Assembly (NCBI RefSeq): GCF_040712315.1
Contig: NC_134017.1
Coordinates: 22,982,322 to 23,046,321 of the forward strand
DNA from: Castanea sativa
Lineage: Eukaryota > Streptophyta > Magnoliopsida > Fagales > Fagaceae
Length of the DNA: 64,000 bases
Direction: 5' to 3'
The notes beneath the pieces were generated by a model. The model saw only the letters and a list, made by a program, of their open reading frames with translations, had not been told where the DNA came from and made no database searches. A program made the position numbers and the translations under genes. Numbering within the stretch: position 1 is the stretch's first letter; each line of letters opens with the position of its first letter. Positions 10,825-22,820 of the stretch are shown piece by piece.

Positions 10825-13800
10825 TCAATAACCAAGATTACAACGATCAAGTAAAACGGGAAGGGAAGAATAAGAAAAATGACAAAAAACCACACTCCAA
10901 TCGAGGAGAGTGTGTAGGAAAAAAGACTTAATCTCTAGTAAAGAGCGTTCACAGCCCTCGAAGCATCTCTCATTCCTTTCGCGCCAAATACACCATAACA
11001 AGCAATGAGGCACAATTCTCCACAACTCAATATTTCTATGTCTTCCAAACTTACCCTGCCAAGACTCAAACAACTCAATAACCTTCTGAGGCATAACCCA
11101 ATGAACTCCAAATAGGCAAAACACCAACGACCACAACTCACAAGCAATGGGGCAATGAAGAAGAAGATGATCCACCGACTCCCCACAATTCTTACACATA
11201 TAGCACCAATCCAGAACTAACACACGTCGTTTGCGAAGATTATCTGTTGTTAAGATCTTACCTAAAGAAGCAGCCCATGAAAAGAAAGCTACCCTTGGAG
11301 GAACCTTCGATTTCCAAACCAACTTCCAAGGGAAGGGTAAGGTGGTAGGAGGGTAGAAAGAAAGATAGAAACCTCTAACCTCAAAACCTCTACTCCTTGC
11401 TGGCTTCCAACACAACCGATCCGGACCCAAACCCCGTACCGTCGAAGAGTAGACCATATCCATAAACCGATCAAAGGATTCTTGCTCCCAATCCTGTGGA
11501 GGACGACGAAATTTAGCATCCCAATGAATCCTCCCACCAGACCAACACATAACCTCCGCTACTGAAGAATCCTTTGTTCTACTAATACAATAGAGCTCCG
11601 GAAAAGCCTCTTGGAAAGTACGATCACCACACCATACATGCTTCCAAAACTTCACTCGAGTACCATCACCCACATCATACATAAGAAGTTTAGAAAAACG
11701 TGTCCAACCACTCCTAATATGTCTCCACAAACTAACACCATAAGCACTGGTCACCTTTTTCGTGCACCAACCACCCCAATCATTCCCATATTTCATTGCA
11801 ATAACCCTCCTCCATAGAGCATCGTTCTCCATACCATACCTCCATAACCATTTTCCTAACAAGGCAGCATTAAAACTCCTCAAACGTCTAATACCTAACC
11901 CTCCAACCTGCAACGGCTTACAAACCTGAGCCCAATTGACCAAGTGTAATTTAGAGTCACCATGAAGACCACCCCACAAAAAATCTCGCTGTAACTTCTC
12001 CATACGATTCGCCACCTTCCCAGGAAGAGGCAAAAGGGAAAGGAAGTAAGTAGGTAAGGAGGAAAGAGTACTTTTAATAAGAGTTACCTTACCCCCCTTA
12101 GATAGATACAACCTCTTCCACCACCTTTAATCTCCTTTCCATCTTCTCCAAAATAGGATTCCAAATTGCCAACTCTTTAAATTTAGCTCCTAATGGTAGC
12201 CCCAAATATCTCAAAGGAAGAGAGGATAGCCTACAACCCAGCATCCCCACCAACACATCCATATTGTAGACCTCCCCTATAGGAACCAACTCAGATTTCC
12301 CCAAATTAATCCTTAAACCTGAAACCTCCTCAAATCTAGCTAAGATCGCTCTCAAACAAGCTATATGCGAAGGATCAGCATCACAAAAAATAAGAGTGTC
12401 ATCAGCAAACAAAAGATGAGACACCATCACCGAGTTGCCAGCTGCATTACCTACAGAGAAGCCTGAGAACTGACCAGAAGAAACAGCCACATCCAACAAA
12501 CGACTCAACCCCTCCATAACAATGTCAAATAGCAACGGAGACAAGGGGTCCCCTTGCCGAATCCCCCTAGAGCTACCAAAAAAATCAGAAGGACTACCAT
12601 TGATCAGAATGGAGAATTTAACAGTAGATATGCAACACAATATCCACTTTCTCCATTTCTCTGAAAATCCACAACGCTGAAGCATATACATTAAAAAACC
12701 CCAGCTCACATGGTCATAAGCCTTCTCCACATCCAACTTACACAAAACTCCCGGAACACCTGACTTCAATCTACTATCAATACATTCTGAAGCAATCAAA
12801 AAAGAGTCCAATATCTGTCTACCTTTCACAAATGCATTCTGAGAAGTCGAAATAAGCCCATGTGCCACCCTTCTGAGACGATTAGCCAACACTTTAGAAA
12901 TGATCTTATAAATCCCACCAACTAAACTAATAGGCCGAAAATCCTTGATCTCCACAGCATCCACCTTTTTGGGAATAAGAGCAAGGAAAGAAGCATTAAG
13001 GCTCTTCTCAAACACAGCCTGAGTATGAAAATTGTGGAACACTGCCATAATTTCAGCCTTCAACAAACACCAGCAAGACTGAAAGAACGCCATAGAAAAG
13101 CCATCCGGACCAGGAGCCTTATCACCCTTAAAATCACTAATCACCCCAAACACCTCTTCCTCATCAAAAGGTCTATCTAACCACAATGCATCATCCTCTG
13201 AGATACAAGAGAACTCCACATCATCTAGTAAAGGTCTATGAGCCACAGTTTCAGTATATAGCTGCCTATAAAAATGAGAGATACAACCAGCTATAGCCTC
13301 CGAATCTGAAGACAATTCACCATCTACCATAAGCCTATCAATGGAATTAACTCTTCTGTGAGAGTTAGCTATACATTGAAAGAATTTGGTATTCCTGTCT
13401 CCTTCCCTAATACAAAGGACTCTAGACTTCTGCCTCCAACAGATTTCCTCCATCAAAGTAACTTTTTCTAATTCACCTCGAATTCTCTCCAACTCCAGCC
13501 TTTCCTCCACAACTAAAGTTCGACTCTCCTCAATCATCTCTAAATCACGAAGCTCTTGCCACAATTTTCTCACCCGATCTTCAACATTTCCAAAAACCTC
13601 CACATTCCATTTCTTCAAATCATTTTTCAAAAGCTTCAATTTATAGGCCAACACAAAACTCGGAGTTCCTCGGACATTATAAGATGCCCACCAGGATCGC
13701 ACCCTCTCCACGAAACCCTCATCTTTCAGCCACATATTCTCAAATCTAAATGGCCTCCTACCGCTCTGAAAGGAACCACCCTCAAGAACAATCGGGAAGT

Positions 13801-14479
13801 GATCAGATAACAGCCTAGGCAAGCGTTGCTGAGAAACAGACGGAAACATATCATCCCAATCTGCAGAAAACAAAAACCTGTCCAGCCTAGCCTTCGAAGC
13901 AACTTCACGAGTATTAGACCAAGTGAAAGATCCCCCTTGAAGCGGAATATCAATGAGACCTTGCTCAGAAATAAAATTGGAGAACTCCCGCATGACATTA
14001 GTAAAAGAGGATGAACCAGAACGCTCAGAAGGAAACCTAACCACGTTAAAATCACCACCCACACACCATGGAACATTCCACCAACTATTCAAACCAAATA
14101 ATTCTTCCCATAAGAACCTTCTATCTCTCACAGAATTAGGACCATAGACACCAATAAACGCCCAAACAAACTGATCTGACACACTAGTAAATCTACAAGA
14201 AACTGAAAATCGCCCCACAGCTTCCTCCTCTTTATTCACAACCCGTGTATCCCACATCAGTAACACCCCTCCAGAAGCTCCGCAAGAGCCTAGATAAGAC
14301 CAATCGACATGTTGGCCCCTCCACAAACTGTGAATCACATTTCTAGTTATCAACTCCATTTTAGTTTCTTGAAGACAAATAACATCAGGCTTCCATCTCC
14401 TTACCAAATTACGAACCCGAAGCCTTTTATCCCTATCATTCAGCCCTCTAACATTCCAAGAAATGATCTTCAAATTCAT
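10825..14479 (-). pseudogene. LINE-1 ORF2: endonuclease, reverse transcriptase, zf-RVT
   Basis: The ATG is at 14479. The apurinic-type endonuclease is at the N-terminus ([43 protein letters not shown]). The reverse transcriptase follows (KDFRPISLVGGIYKIISKVL, RQGDPLSPLLF, catalytic LLFADDTLIF), and then a zf-RVT zinc-binding C-terminus (CYMCKNCGESVDHLLLHC). Codons run uninterrupted from 14479 to about 12115. There the frame changes: one frame ends ERRLKVVEEVVSI, while the other continues from MYLSKGGKVTL to 10825. Compared with LINE-2 (ERRLASWKRMYLSKGG), a small indel near 12110-12130 explains the break. Only this one disabling lesion is obvious. Confidence 0.9.
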
Positions 14480-15702
14480 TGATGAACCACCACAGCCCTC
14501 TCCTTACTTATATTCCTCGGTTTCGTTGAACCAACCTCGACATTCAGAGATGTCAATAAATTTTTCAACTCCCGTTGACCTTTCTGCCCCGACTTACCGT
14601 GCTTCATGTGATCATCCACTGCCTTAAGCTTTTTATCCTTTTTCTTGGCCTCTATAGCCAGCAGCAACCCCGTAATCTGCTCCTCAAAACCTTCCAAAGA
14701 GGTGCCCACTGATTTTCTAAAAGCCTTAATCCGATTTGTTACCCATATTGATAAAGTATTACTATCACCCAACTCCATACACCCAACCCCCCGCTCAGAA
14801 CTACACTCCAACTCCAAAGGAACTTCTGTGGCCAACGGTACCACCTCTAACGGCTTGCCACTACCCTCCCAAGACATCAAACTCTCATCAAAATCCCCCA
14901 TCACCTCCTCTGCCTCCTTAACAGTAGACCAAGACTCAACTAACCCACCACAGTCCTCTGCCCAACTAATTATCTGACCGTCAATGATAACAGTGTCATT
15001 ACCTGTTACAGTCTCAACATCATTGACTGAGCAATCCGACACACTTTCTGGAGATCGATAAAGAGCTAATGGAATCACTACTTGTCGACCATCTCGCAAT
15101 TGTAGCATCCATTCTTTGGAATTACCCCATGATTTATCCAAGTCACTGACCAATTCCCTAATAGTGGGAAGATGATTAGAAGCCATCTTACCAGAGGCCT
15201 CTTGCTCCGTCGCCCTTACCTCCGGACCCACCAACTCATCATCCTCCTCCTTCATCTTCGTCGGAGATGACGACATCTCCACCAACTGATCAATCAAGTC
15301 CCCTGAAGACATCCCCTTCCTCACTGCCGGCTCAACCGAAGTACATATCGGAGCTACTGTTGACGAACCCACCTCGCAAACATCCTGCACGACTTCCGAC
15401 GTCAATATCGGCACTGTAGGAGGCTGGGTAAGGCAGCTCGAGCTCACCGGAACACAAGACCCACTCCCGCCAGCTACTTCCAGCGCCGAAATGGGAGAAG
15501 TCGAGCCAATGGTGGCCATCGGAACCTTCGTCGTCCTCCTTGGTGGTAGAGAACCAAGCACCGAGCTCTCTGAGACAGTCGTACCTGCACACAGGCCCGA
15601 AATGCTTAACTCTAACTCCTCAGCAAATGGGCCCGTAAGACCTGGGCTTGGTATAATTTCTGACTGTCTGGAGCAAGCCCCTGCCTCAATGCAAGATGCC
15701 AA
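14476..15702 (-). CDS. LINE-1 ORF1 (nucleic-acid-binding/Gag-like), 5'-truncated
   Basis: Open for about 408 codons, with stop TGA at 14476-14478 overlapping the ORF2 ATG. The first in-frame residues begin at a TTG near 15702, and the frame stays open further upstream, so the native start is lost. The protein is rich in Ser, Pro and acidic residues. It carries a conserved segment KSWGNSKEWMLQLRDGRQVV and a basic C-terminal motif GQRELKNLL shared with LINE-2 and, weakly, with LINE-3. The expected role is to coat the LINE RNA. No Cys knuckle is seen in the remaining part. Confidence 0.75.
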   Translation of the reverse strand: MASCIEAGACSRQSEIIPSPGLTGPFAEELELSISGLCAGTTVSESSVLGSLPPRRTTKVPMATIGSTSPISALEVAGGSGSCVPVSSSCLTQPPTVPILTSEVVQDVCEVGSSTVAPICTSVEPAVRKGMSSGDLIDQLVEMSSSPTKMKEEDDELVGPEVRATEQEASGKMASNHLPTIRELVSDLDKSWGNSKEWMLQLRDGRQVVIPLALYRSPESVSDCSVNDVETVTGNDTVIIDGQIISWAEDCGGLVESWSTVKEAEEVMGDFDESLMSWEGSGKPLEVVPLATEVPLELECSSERGVGCMELGDSNTLSIWVTNRIKAFRKSVGTSLEGFEEQITGLLLAIEAKKKDKKLKAVDDHMKHGKSGQKGQRELKNLLTSLNVEVGSTKPRNISKERAVVVHQ

Positions 15703-15803
15703 CGGATCTTTAAAATAGTTTACGTGTTGAGCTAATTGGAGCTCACCAAGTAAGAAAGTGGAAACAATTATACAAAACAGAAAAAGTACTTAATGTATGA
15801 AAC

Positions 15804-16240
15804 ATTACACCATGATTACTAAAGATGCCTATCCAGCAAGCAAAGCAAAACTTTGAAGTTGCCTATTTAAGGTTGCACTGTGCCGGGTAGGTACCACAGC
15901 TAAATTAGAGGACTCTTGAATCTTTAGGCATTTGACAATGGTGGAACCTGTCCACTTTAATCTGACGGGTGAGGCAATCAAAGGCCAAACAGGCTCTTGG
16001 AAAGGAGTGCATGGAATTAAGAAACTGGTGAAGTTGATGGTTGTTGAGGACATTGAATTGGCCAAGATGGAGAAGGTGCTTGTAGATGTTGGTTATGTTC
16101 ATGCTTGGCAACAACCTGGATTAGGCTCCAAACTTATTTTAAAAGGGCTTGATGCTAGAGAGGAGAGAGAATAAAATCATTGATATTTTTAAATTAAAAT
16201 TATTTATTTAGTGAGAACTAGGAAAATAAAAACTAATTAT
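15804..16240 (+). other. Unrecognised segment with a short frame (15932-16174)
   Basis: A plus-strand frame of 80 codons with internal Met start reads MTMVEPVHFNLTGEAIKG and ends LGSKLILKGLDAREERE. I do not recognise it. It starts shortly after LINE-1, so it could be what once followed the F-box gene before the LINE inserted. There is no evidence for expression or splicing. Confidence 0.25.
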
Positions 16241-16249
16241 AGATGCATT

Positions 16250-16580
16250 TTGGAATGCTGTTTCTGTTGCAGTCAGTCAACATATATAGTCAGCAACATT
16301 CACCAAGTCTAGTCATCAACTCTGTTGTCCTAGTCAGCTTAGTTTAGCAAGTGGTTATTTTATTATTAAGCTGCTAAGAGTTTGTTGTAACATATTTAGT
16401 TGGAGTGGATTTCGTTGTTGTATCAGATTAGACCATGCTTATTTACCTGTATAAATAGGATCTCTTTCTCTCCAGATTGTAAGCTGTATCATTTTTTCTA
16501 AATAGTGAATAATAGATCAACTCAAAGTCTTCTGTCTCAGCGTTTCTTTTCCCTTTCTCTGTTTCTCCATACTGACAACC
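16250..16580 (+). mobile_element. Possible solo LTR fragment
   Basis: This has the layout of a short plant LTR: repeated AGTCAGTCAACA/AGTCAGCAACA-type words, a TATA box TGTATAAATAG near 16449-16459, and downstream GTGAATAATAGATC and TTCTGTCTC. No convincing TG...CA boundaries or target duplication were found, so this is a weak call. Confidence 0.3.
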
Positions 16581-16594
16581 AGTCTAATAAGGTT

Positions 16595-16900
16595 CTAAAA
16601 AAAGAATAACTTGAGATCAGGCAAAGAACGCTCACTATCTTCAAAGCACCTACTTCTTTCCTTCCAAATACAGCACATCAAACAATGAGAAACAACGATC
16701 CATATATGTCCATTACAATGGCAACCAAACTGACCTTGGTAGCAAGCAAGAAGCTCAACAACAGACTTGGCATAACCCAACTTTCTCTAAATAAACCCAA
16801 AACCATAGCCAACAGATCCATAGCAACTAAACAATAAATGAGGAGATGGTCAATAGTTTCACTATTACACTTGCACATATAACACCAATCCAAAATACAT
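16595..16900 (-). pseudogene. Truncated LINE fragment, zf-RVT region
   Basis: Two overlapping minus-strand frames match the C-terminal end of LINE ORF2. One carries CYMCKCNSETIDHLLIYC (compare CYMCKNCGESVDHLLLHC in LINE-1); the other carries WVVSH-like and CCIWKERSRCFEDSERSL. A frameshift separates them. Only the last ~100 codons remain, consistent with a strongly 5'-truncated insertion. Confidence 0.75.
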
Positions 16901-17835
16901 AAGGTAGCACATTGAAATGTTGTTTCCTTTGGCCATTTAGATCCTTCTCAATTTGGTGGTGTTGATTTCTTTTTGTTAAACTACATTTTGCAGGTTCTCT
17001 GTTTTGGGATAATCTTAAACTGAAATTAGTGATAATATCTTGGCTTTGTGACAACCAACTGGCAAAATGATTTTAACCTTTTGAGCTTTCTTAAGATCTC
17101 TTTTGTAATGTTTAGGATCATTTCAAAAATCGATATTAATGAACTCTCTTAGAAGGCTTTATTCCCCATGAATTTTTGGATTTTTGGCCCATTAAGTTTT
17201 TTTTTTTCTTATATGCTCACATTTTAGGTGCTGATAGTTGAAACTTGAAAGTTAATAATCTTATTTGGAGTTTACAGGAAAAGGCAGGGTTTGTGATACG
17301 CTCCTGCTAAAAGGAACTAAGTAATAATTATTAACCAACTTCACTGGTGTTCTCACTGATAGTTTTTCTTTGTTGCAACAGGTTGAAGAGTGAATAAATG
17401 AATCTGCTGTGCTCAACAGCCCCAAAAGCCATTTTGCTTCCCTCTATTTTCCCTTTCATTAAAATGTAGAATTTATGTAGAATTTCCAACAGGTTATTGT
17501 GATTTCATGCTTGCTTTATTTTGTGGGGTTGAATTTTGTTATTGGTGGCCTCTTAAAATGAAAATCCTAGGTCTTATTGACATCTTGGAGTAATTTTTTT
17601 TTGGGTACACTTCTTTTACATTTTTATGAAGAAATGACGAGGCCTATATTTTCTGTGAATTGAAATGAACTATTTAATATGCCTCTTTGAATCCAATATT
17701 ACCCACGTAGAAATTGGTTGAACCTTGAACCAAGTAATTTAAAGAAGAGGAACTTGATTAGGCCAAGGACTTTAAATCAGTTACTCAACACACCAAATCA
17801 TGATTCCCAGCAATTTTTTGTTAAACTAATAATGA
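16901..17835. other. AT-rich intergenic DNA, no gene recognised
   Basis: Short frames only. Splice-like sequences (TTTGCAG/GTTC near 16993, TTGCAACAG/G near 17381) hint at decayed exons, but no protein motif supports this. Confidence 0.35.
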
Positions 17836-17885
<50 letters not shown>

Positions 17886-18621
17886 CCAATACATTAACAT
17901 CTACCTCTCAAAGAGGGAGGGGAAAGTTTGGAGGAAGAGAAGAAGAGTTTTTATTTTTATTTTTTATAAATAGGAAGATGAAAATTTTAAACATTTAATT
18001 TTAACAATTACTTGAAATTAGAAAGAAGAAAATGAAAAGTTGAAATCAATTTGGGTAGTTGGATATAATCAAACATTTGCATCTAATGAATAGTAATGTT
18101 TGTAATGAATAGTCAAACATGTGCGTTTGTCCGCTAAAAAGATAATGAGTTATTCAATTTTAACAATTATTTGAAATTAGGAAGAAGAAAATGAAATGTG
18201 AAATCAATTTGGATGGCTAAATAGTCATATATTTACATTTAAAACAAATGAACAGGAATATGTTGAATAGAAATGAAGTGCATTAAAAGGTTTGTCCATG
18301 AACTATATTCTATTATTTTATATTAAATCAAATAGAAAAATCATAAAGGAAGTTTTTTTAAAGTACAATGTGGTTGATGAGGTGGCTTAACACATGTATA
18401 GCAACATTAAATTCTAAGTCTCATTTTTTAGATGTTTATATATAGACTAACTTGTAACCACATCCATATGCATGAATGCAAATATATTTAAAAAATATAT
18501 ATTATAATTCTTACATATATAATTTGAATATTATTGATAGTCATTCTTATATTTTTTTTAACTCTTTAAAAAGTCTTGAAATGATATTATTAGGTGGAAA
18601 ATATAAATTGTCCATTTAAAA

Positions 18622-18652
<31 letters not shown>

Positions 18653-18840
18653 TCATTAATTCTAGACTCTTTGGTTTTTGTATGTAATAACTCACTTGGA
18701 TGAATATTTATGATGTGATTCCACATTTGACTTCAAAATTAGTTAATAAAGCTCTCTCTGAAAATAAATAATTTAAAACACATGGCGCAAAATTGGATTT
18801 CAATTGTAAAATCTAATTGTATTTTCTCTAAATTTTGCAG

Positions 18841-18883
<43 letters not shown>

Positions 18884-18983
18884 TTGATTGGATTTGATTT
18901 AATATGATAGTTGTTGAGGTTTAGTAATGCTCTTTGAAGGCCTTGCATACTTGTAATTAAGGTGAAAATCTTTTAAGTGTGCA

Positions 18984-19337
18984 TGTTAGGAATATATTGT
19001 CATTGAGTTGTAATTACACGATTGTGATATATTGGTTGAAACAGTTAGTTAGTTACTGTGGTAGTTATGGTGGATTAATGTTGTTACATTGGTTAATAAA
19101 CGGCTGAGTGAGCAAGTGGTAGTTAGTGACCATGGGTTAGTTGGAATGGACCATGGGTTAGTTAGAAGGGTCCACGGGTATAAGGGCAAAGGCTTGTAAC
19201 AGAAGGAGGATTGTGTGAATAACATTCATTTTTGTCTCTCTTCTCTATCTCTATCTCTGTGCTCTTCCATGGAGGCCAGGTCACCTTGAAGTGACCCATA
19301 TCTTTCTCTGCTTAATCCTTTAGAAAAAACCTTAACA
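18984..19337 (+). mobile_element. Solo LTR, 354 bp
   Basis: Begins TGTTAGGAAT and ends CCTTAACA, inverted TG...CA ends typical of LTRs. It interrupts the duplicated upstream module: the uninterrupted copy at about 22595-22615 reads straight through from AAGTGTATGAC to TATTGTTGCGTGC. The flanks GTGCA (18979-18983) and ATGCA (19338-19342) match at four of five positions, consistent with an old 5-bp target duplication. It contains a GGTATAAGGG TATA-like box and a polyadenylation-type downstream region. No internal element is present, so LTR-LTR recombination is likely. Confidence 0.65.
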
Positions 19338-19566
19338 ATGCAACTATTGTTGCATGCTTAACCCTCTTGGTTGTGTTTGCGCGTGACAAAGTCAAATGGT
19401 CAATTTGAAATGATCCAAGTCAATTGTTTCCGGCTTCCAGGATTTTTGGTCAAGGCTTATAACCTGCCTCTTGCAAGAGAGCTTCTTCTGGCATATTTGC
19501 ACTTAAAATTGAATTGATCCCTTCCTCTACCACAAGATCTCACCAAAAAATCAAAGAATGTTAGTT

Positions 19567-19732
19567 ATGGCAAACAAAATACGAAAGCTTATCCTTTGTC
19601 TTTTATGTTTGCTATTCTACTTAGGGCCATCCAGTTCCCTGCAACATGATACATTAGTGCAAGGACAAGAACTCAAATTTCTGATAGAATCATATTCAGC
19701 TAGTGGAAAATTTAAAATTGGATTCGTCAAAT
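19567..19732 (+). pseudogene. Truncated first-exon copy of the S-domain receptor kinase
   Basis: The ATG at 19567 opens a frame encoding [20 protein letters not shown], then [18 protein letters not shown] and KFKIGFVK. It is nearly identical to the signal peptide and first ~50 residues of the receptor kinase at 22821, then ends in TGA at 19730-19732. About 230 bp upstream (19338-19566) also match the region upstream of the functional gene. A short partial re-duplication of the same coding segment follows to about 19770. It is a fragment left by segmental duplication and cannot encode a receptor. Confidence 0.85.
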
Positions 19733-19770
19733 GATGTTGAATTTCTAGCAGAAGTATATTCAGTTAGTGC

Positions 19771-20125
19771 AAGGATATCACTTCCAAAACTTATAATTCA
19801 CATGAATATCATTATCAAAGTTTAGATTAAAAGAAACTCAAGCAAAAGTATAAAACCCACTAAAAATATTTGAAATTTTTACCTCAAATAATAGAGAAGA
19901 GTGAGCTTTAACTTTTTCCTTTGAATAAAAAAACCATCTAGCTAAATTAGAGATAGTACTCACAGTTTTTGTGTGAAAAAAATATGGATTGAATGTAGTA
20001 AATGATATCAAATTTATACAAAATAAGATGGGAAAAGGAAAAGTCAAAATATAAGAAAGTGGAAATGATGGAGGAAGTTTAATGCTAAAGTGAAGAGTAG
20101 TAGGGAGATAAAGAGGCAAAAGGGA
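19771..20125. other. AT-rich spacer, no gene
   Basis: Between the truncated receptor-kinase copy and the second copy of the AT-rich repeat unit. Minus-strand short frames are low-complexity. Nothing recognisable. Confidence 0.35.
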
Positions 20126-21465
20126 GGGGAAAGGTTAGAGGAAGAGAATAAGAGTTTTTTTTTTTTTTTTTTTTGAATAGGAAGATGAAAAGTTTAAATA
20201 TTAAATTTTAACAATTACTTGAAATTAGAAAAAAGAAAACGAAAAGTTGAAATCAATTTGGGTAGTTGAATATAATCAAAGATTTGCATCTAATGAATAA
20301 TAACGTTTGTAATGAATAGTCAAACATGTGCATGTATCCACTAAAAAGATATTGAATTATTCAATTTTAACAATTACTTGAAATTAGAAAGAAGAAAATG
20401 AAAAGCTGAAATTAATTTGGATGGCGGAATAGTCAAATATTTGCATTTAAAACAAATGAATAGTAATATATTGAATAGTAATGGAGTGCATCAATAGGTT
20501 TGTCCATGAACTATATTTAATTATTTTATATAAAATAAAATAAAAAAATCATAAAGAAATTTTTTTTAAGTATGACGTGGCTGATGAGGTGGCTCAACAC
20601 AAGTATATCTATAGTAAATTCTAAGTCTCATTTTTTTAGATATTTATATATAGACTAGCTTGTAACCACATTCATATACATGGATGCATAGATATATTTA
20701 AAATATATATATTAAGATGCATAGTATAATTCTTATATATATATATATATATATATATATGATTTGAATATTATTGATAGTCATTCTTTTTTTTTTTTAA
20801 CTCTTTAAAAAGTCTTGAAATGATATTATTAGGTGGAAAATTTAAATTGTCCTTTTTTAATGTTCATTAATTCTAGAGTCTTCGGTTTTTGTACGTAATA
20901 AATCACTTTGATGAATATTTTTGATGTGGTTCCACATTTAACTCCAAAATTAATTTATAAAACTCTCTCTGAAAATGAATAATTAAAGACACATGGCGCG
21001 AAATTGATTTTTTATTGTAAAATCTAATTAGATTTTCTCTCAGTTTTGCTTATATATATATATTGGCTTGTAACCCCATGCATATGCATGTATACACTTA
21101 AAGATATATAATAAGATGCATAATATAATTCTTATATATATAATTTAAATACTATTGATAGTCTTTTTTATATTTTGTTAACTCTTTTATAAAATTTGTA
21201 AGGATATTATTAGGTATAAAATGTAAATTGTCCATTTTTTTTTAATTATTGTGAATCACTTCTTTTTTTTTTACGATTCATTTATTCTAGACTCTTTGAT
21301 TTTTTTTTACTTAATAACTCACTTGGATGAATATTTATGATGCGGTCTCACATTTGATTCTAAAATTAAGAAATAAAACTCTTTAAAAATAAATAATTCA
21401 TGACACACGGCGCAAAATTGGAACTCTAATTTGGAATTTTAATTTAAGTTTATCTCAACTTCACC

Positions 21466-21522
<57 letters not shown>

Positions 21523-21848
21523 TATATAAATTACATATACAATATCAATTAATAATTATTGTCTATGAAATTCTACTAAATACAACACAAAATAAAACAA
21601 TAAACTGGTCAAATAGTATCTCCTAAATTGAAAAGGTATGTGTGTATGGAATCATTTAGCATAATTACAGTTTGTTACGTTCAATATCTTCATATACAAA
21701 ATATCTAAATAAAAACGGTATAAAAAATATGCTCATTAGTTCAGCAAAAAAAAAAAAAGCAAAAAGCAAAAATTTAAACAATTTAATTTGTATGGAAAAC
21801 TAACAAAAGCAAAATTCAATTTTGATTCTAATTGACTTTTCTCTAAAC

Positions 21849-21912
<64 letters not shown>

Positions 21913-22233
21913 CGTAGTCATGGTATATTACATAAATGACTTATAAATTTGAATTGTTTTTAATTATATGATTAGGTTTTTTTATAATTTATTTATATTG
22001 GACTCTTCGTTTTCTACAATAAATTAACTCATTTAGCACAAAAATTTTAAAAAAATTAGATTAGATGGGTCATGTGGCACAAATTAAACTCTAATTGAAA
22101 TCCAATTTTTACATTGAATTAACTCACTTGGCACAAAAATTTAAAATTTAGATTAGATGAAACACATGGCCCAAAATTAGATTCTAATTGAATTCCAATT
22201 TGAAATCTATTTGAATTTTCTCTCAGCTTTACC

Positions 22234-22271
<38 letters not shown>

Positions 22272-22404
22272 ATTGGATTTGATTTGATTTAATATGACAA
22301 TTGTTGAGGTTTATTAATACTCTTTGAAGGCCTTGCATACTTGTAATTAAGATGAAAATCTTTTAAGTGTATGACTATTGTTGCGTGCTTAAACCTGTTG
22401 AATG

Positions 22405-22441
22405 GTCAATGGTCAATGGTCAAAGTCAAATCAAATCCAAT

Positions 22442-22501
<60 letters not shown>

Positions 22502-22658
22502 TGGATTTGATTTGATTTAATATGACAATTGTTGAGGTTTATTAATACTCTTTGAAGGCCTTGCATACTTGTAATTAAGGTGAAAATCTTTTAAGTGTAT
22601 GACTATTGTTGCGTGCTTAACCCTGTTGAATGGTCAATGGTCAAAGTCAAATGGTCAA
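22405..22658 (-). promoter_or_regulatory. Cluster of W-box cores (TTGAC) upstream of the receptor kinase
   Basis: Eight GTCAA motifs (TTGAC on the minus strand) occur in two groups: 22405-22429 (four) and 22633-22658 (four), some as GGTCAA, which gives TTGACC. The second group lies 160-190 bp before the ATG at 22821. WRKY factors bind TTGAC(C/T), and receptor-kinase genes of this family are often defence-responsive, so WRKY control is plausible. The groups arose by duplication of the same sequence. Confidence 0.45.
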
Positions 22659-22820
22659 TTTGGAATGGTCCAAGTAAATTGTTTCCGGCTTCCTGGATTT
22701 TTCGTCTAGGCTTATCCCTACCTCTTGCAAGAGAGCTTCTTCTGCTATATTTGCACTTAAATATGAACTGATCTCTTCCTCTACCACAAGATCTCACCAA
22801 AAAATCAAAGACTGTTAGTT

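Larger units (their letters stand above)
10733..15793 (-). mobile_element. LINE-1 (plant L1-type retrotransposon), 5'-truncated
   Basis: Non-LTR retrotransposon on the minus strand. The 3' end is the oligo-T run from 10733 (a poly-A tail on the element strand) preceded by the family terminus TTACTTATC. ORF1 (from about 15702) and ORF2 (from 14479) overlap by ATGA. An imperfect target duplication is possible: GTATGGAACC at 10723-10732 and GTATGAAACA at 15794-15803 (8 of 10). The 5' boundary is therefore uncertain. Compared with LINE-3 in this window, ORF1 lacks the N-terminal domain, so the copy is 5'-truncated. Confidence 0.85.
17836..22500. repeat. AT-rich repeat block of reiterated units with TA arrays
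   Basis: Long TA runs lie at about 17840-17885, 18619-18644, 18843-18876, 20734-20761, 21468-21520, 21851-21910, 22237-22269 and 22444-22498. A ~1-kb stretch starting near 17925 (GAGAAGAAGAGTTTTT...) recurs near 20140-21060 with modest divergence. Shorter copies occur near 21060-21520 and 21930-22270. A motif resembling TTTTCTCTCAGCTTTACCTATTA precedes five of the TA arrays, so the arrays belong to a repeated unit. Each long copy contains CTTGTAACCACAT followed by near-palindromic ATATGCATGAATGCA-type sequence. No coding capacity. The class is uncertain; a non-autonomous DNA element family is possible. Confidence 0.7.
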
